A stretch of DNA of 15,872 nt from DATDRQ01 sp035291645 (GTDB lineage: Bacteria > Chloroflexota > Anaerolineae > Anaerolineales > UBA4823), in assembly GCA_035291645.1 (NCBI GenBank), contig DATDRQ010000105.1:1-15872 (forward strand), read 5' to 3'. Below, in pieces: positions 14,670 to 15,872 of this stretch. Numbering within the stretch: position 1 is the first letter of the stretch; every line of letters begins with the position of its first letter. Below the pieces are notes generated by a model. The model saw only the letters and a list, made by a program, of their open reading frames with translations. It had not been told where the DNA came from and did no database searches. The position numbers were made by a program, and so were the translations under genes.

Positions 14670-15073
14670 TGAGACGCCAGTGGCTTGGTTGGAAGTACGC
14701 CCTGCTCGTGATCGGCCTGGTGATCCTGGCCCTGTTGGTGATGGATTTCAACAACCGGATGGCCGACCTGCGCCGCTTGAGCGACCAGCGCGAATTGGTC
14801 GCGGCGCAGGTCACCGAGCTGGAGCAGACCAGGACATCGCTGGAAACCCAGATTGCCTACGCCACCTCCGAGGCGGCCGTGCGGCAGTGGGCTTACCAGG
14901 AGGGGCGCTGGGTGCAGCAGGGCGACGTGCTGGTCATGCCGGTCTCCCCAGGGGAGAGCACCCCGGCGCCGCAGGTGAGCGTCACCCCGACGCCGCAACC
15001 GGAGAGCAATTGGAAGATCTGGCTGTCCTTGTTCTTCGACACAGCCGCGGCGCAGGAAGTGTCTGCTCCTTGA
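14669..15073 (+). CDS. FtsB/DivIC-like septum formation initiator protein
   Basis: This 134-residue single-pass membrane protein has a short basic N-terminus (MRRQWLGWK) and a transmembrane helix at about 9-26. A coiled coil (about 29-65, DLRRLSDQRELVAAQVTELEQTRTSL in overlapping heptads) follows, then a globular segment (about 66-92, EAAVRQWAYQEGRW) resembling the FtsB/DivIC family. These proteins join FtsL and FtsQ/DivIB in the divisome. The Pro/Thr-rich C-terminus is an added tail. The sequence similarity is modest, so the name rests on length, topology and the conserved segment after the coiled coil. The start codon sits right behind a -10 box. Its stop codon overlaps the -35 box of the initiator tRNA promoter. 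Confidence 0.75.
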   Translation: MRRQWLGWKYALLVIGLVILALLVMDFNNRMADLRRLSDQRELVAAQVTELEQTRTSLETQIAYATSEAAVRQWAYQEGRWVQQGDVLVMPVSPGESTPAPQVSVTPTPQPESNWKIWLSLFFDTAAAQEVSAP

Positions 15074-15098
15074 CGCTGGCAGGGGGGCGTGCTATAAT
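15070..15098 (+). promoter_or_regulatory. Strong promoter of initiator tRNA
   Basis: TTGACG (15070-15075), a 17-bp spacer and TATAAT (15093-15098) with the extended TGC in front. The -35 box overlaps the stop codon of the preceding gene. A small hairpin GTCCC/GGGAC (15103-15118) lies in the tRNA 5' leader. Confidence 0.8.
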
Positions 15099-15129
15099 GC
15101 CAGTCCCTTAACAGGGACCGCACAAACAC

Positions 15130-15201
<72 letters not shown>

Positions 15202-15231
15202 CTGAAAGCGCTAATCTGCGCCCATACCGCG

Positions 15232-15260
15232 AACCGCAGATCACAAGGTCTGCGGTTTTT
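15232..15260 (+). terminator. Intrinsic terminator after tRNA-fMet
   Basis: AACCGCAGA pairs with TCTGCGGTT (9 bp) around an 8-base loop, running into TTTTTGG. Confidence 0.85.
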
Positions 15261-15343
15261 GGTTTAAAGGAACACGTGGGGAGGGGTGCAAGAAGTGGGC
15301 CAGGGGAGGGCGTTGGCGCCGCTTCGCTTAGGTTGAAAAGCAA

Positions 15344-15396
15344 GGGGTTAAGGGATAGGGGCTAGGGGCAAGGGCAAGGGGAAGGGGGAGTTAGGG
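15344..15396 (+). repeat. G-run tract with about 7-bp period (possible G-quadruplex)
   Basis: Eight runs of three to five G begin at 15344, 15352, 15358, 15365, 15372, 15378, 15384 and 15394, mostly separated by three bases (ATA, CTA, CAA, CAA). This gives a degenerate heptad repeat. It is the only notable content of the 260-bp gap between the initiator tRNA and the recombinase gene, apart from the terminator. The G-rich strand is the coding strand of the recombinase. Confidence 0.7.
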
Positions 15397-15460
15397 TTGT
15401 ATTTTTCGAACTTGCGTGCTAGATTCAAGGGGTGAATGAGAATCAACGGGCGGGCGATTG

Positions 15461-15872
15461 ATGAGCGATGAAAAGCAGAAGTCCTACGAATTAATCGAAC
15501 TGCTCGAACGGGCTGAGTTTGAGGATGAAGCGATCCGGGGGGCGCGGATGCGGCGGTGGGCGGAGGCGTTCGAGGCGTGGCTGGAGGAACGGAGGAGCCG
15601 GTTCAGCCGGAATGTGGGCGAGGATTCGTTCACTGCGTGGAGGGAATTCCTGGCTTACCTGCGAAAGCCACCGTGGGAGGCTCGGGCAGAAGACGTGGAA
15701 GCCTACGTCGCAACGCTGCAAGAAAGGGGAGCGAGCACGGGGACGATCCAAAAGCGGCTGACGGGACTGGCAAAGTTCTACGCGTATTGCCAGAAAGAGG
15801 GGATCGACCCGGAGTGCGGGGAGGGGTTCAACCCGGCGGCGAAGGCGCGCCGGCCGTCGATCCAGCGATACG
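15461..15872 (+). CDS. Tyrosine recombinase/phage-type integrase, C-terminus cut by window edge
   Basis: The frame is open from ATG 15461 to the right edge (137 codons). Residues about 55-115 match the SAM-like core-binding (N-terminal) domain of tyrosine recombinases: SFTAWREFLAYLRK, a helix ending in VEAYVATLQERG, then STGTIQKRLTGLAKFYAYCQKEG and the NPA segment. The catalytic R-H-R-Y domain lies beyond the window, so activity cannot be judged. No clear Shine-Dalgarno is seen; TTG 15458 is an alternative start. Codon use is strikingly G-rich (GCG, CGG, GAG, GGG), unlike the balanced C/G-ending neighbours, which suggests acquisition. Its position just behind an initiator tRNA gene is typical of integrated elements. 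A XerC/D-like housekeeping role is the alternative. Confidence 0.85.
   Translation, partial: MSDEKQKSYELIELLERAEFEDEAIRGARMRRWAEAFEAWLEERRSRFSRNVGEDSFTAWREFLAYLRKPPWEARAEDVEAYVATLQERGASTGTIQKRLTGLAKFYAYCQKEGIDPECGEGFNPAAKARRPSIQRY

Noticed and set aside
14428..15111. Plus-strand 227-codon ORF overlapping tRNA-Leu, its terminator and the FtsB-like gene
   Set aside because: It starts inside a tRNA and reads the FtsB-like gene out of frame.

Overview
The window looks like chromosomal DNA of a Chloroflexota bacterium, probably an Anaerolineae relative. This is inferred from high GC content, Pro/Thr-rich (TPTP-type) linkers in the exported proteins, a 7TM-GAF sensor beside LysM and LytR-CpsA-Psr (LCP) genes, and the style of the housekeeping proteins. 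No rRNA or marker search was possible, so the phylum call is tentative.

Layout. (1) 1-3251, minus strand: yceD/DUF177, rpoD (primary sigma factor), then metG (methionyl-tRNA synthetase, cut by the left edge). Between rpoD and metG lies a compact unit with a consensus promoter, a 34-codon Met-rich ORF and an intrinsic terminator. It looks like a leader-peptide attenuator for metG. (2) 3441-6482, plus strand: rdgB, an orphan GAF-HisKA_3 histidine kinase with a degenerate ATPase domain, a small membrane protein and an alpha/beta hydrolase. The last three are tightly packed. (3) tRNA-Val(GAC) with terminator, then gyrA with its own promoter and a long basic C-terminal tail. It is followed by a long palindromic element. 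(4) 14273-9669, minus strand: a probable cell-envelope operon of a 7TM-GAF-coiled-coil protein, a membrane-anchored double-LysM protein, a lipoprotein LCP-family protein and a TIM-barrel glycosidase-like protein, ending in a strong terminator. (5) 14369-15201, plus strand: tRNA-Leu(CAG), a leaderless FtsB/DivIC-like gene and an initiator tRNA. (6) 15261-15872: a G-run tract with about 7-bp spacing, then a tyrosine-recombinase gene cut by the right edge. This may be the edge of an integrated element next to the initiator tRNA gene.

Most of the window is housekeeping: translation, transcription, DNA topology, nucleotide-pool sanitation, envelope assembly and cell division. The most novel-looking item is the metG leader. 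Four AUG codons fall within nine codons (11-19). They are followed by a 13-bp antiterminator pairing that is mutually exclusive with a 9-bp terminator stem and U-tract, about 100 nt before metG. All pairings were worked out by eye from the sequence.
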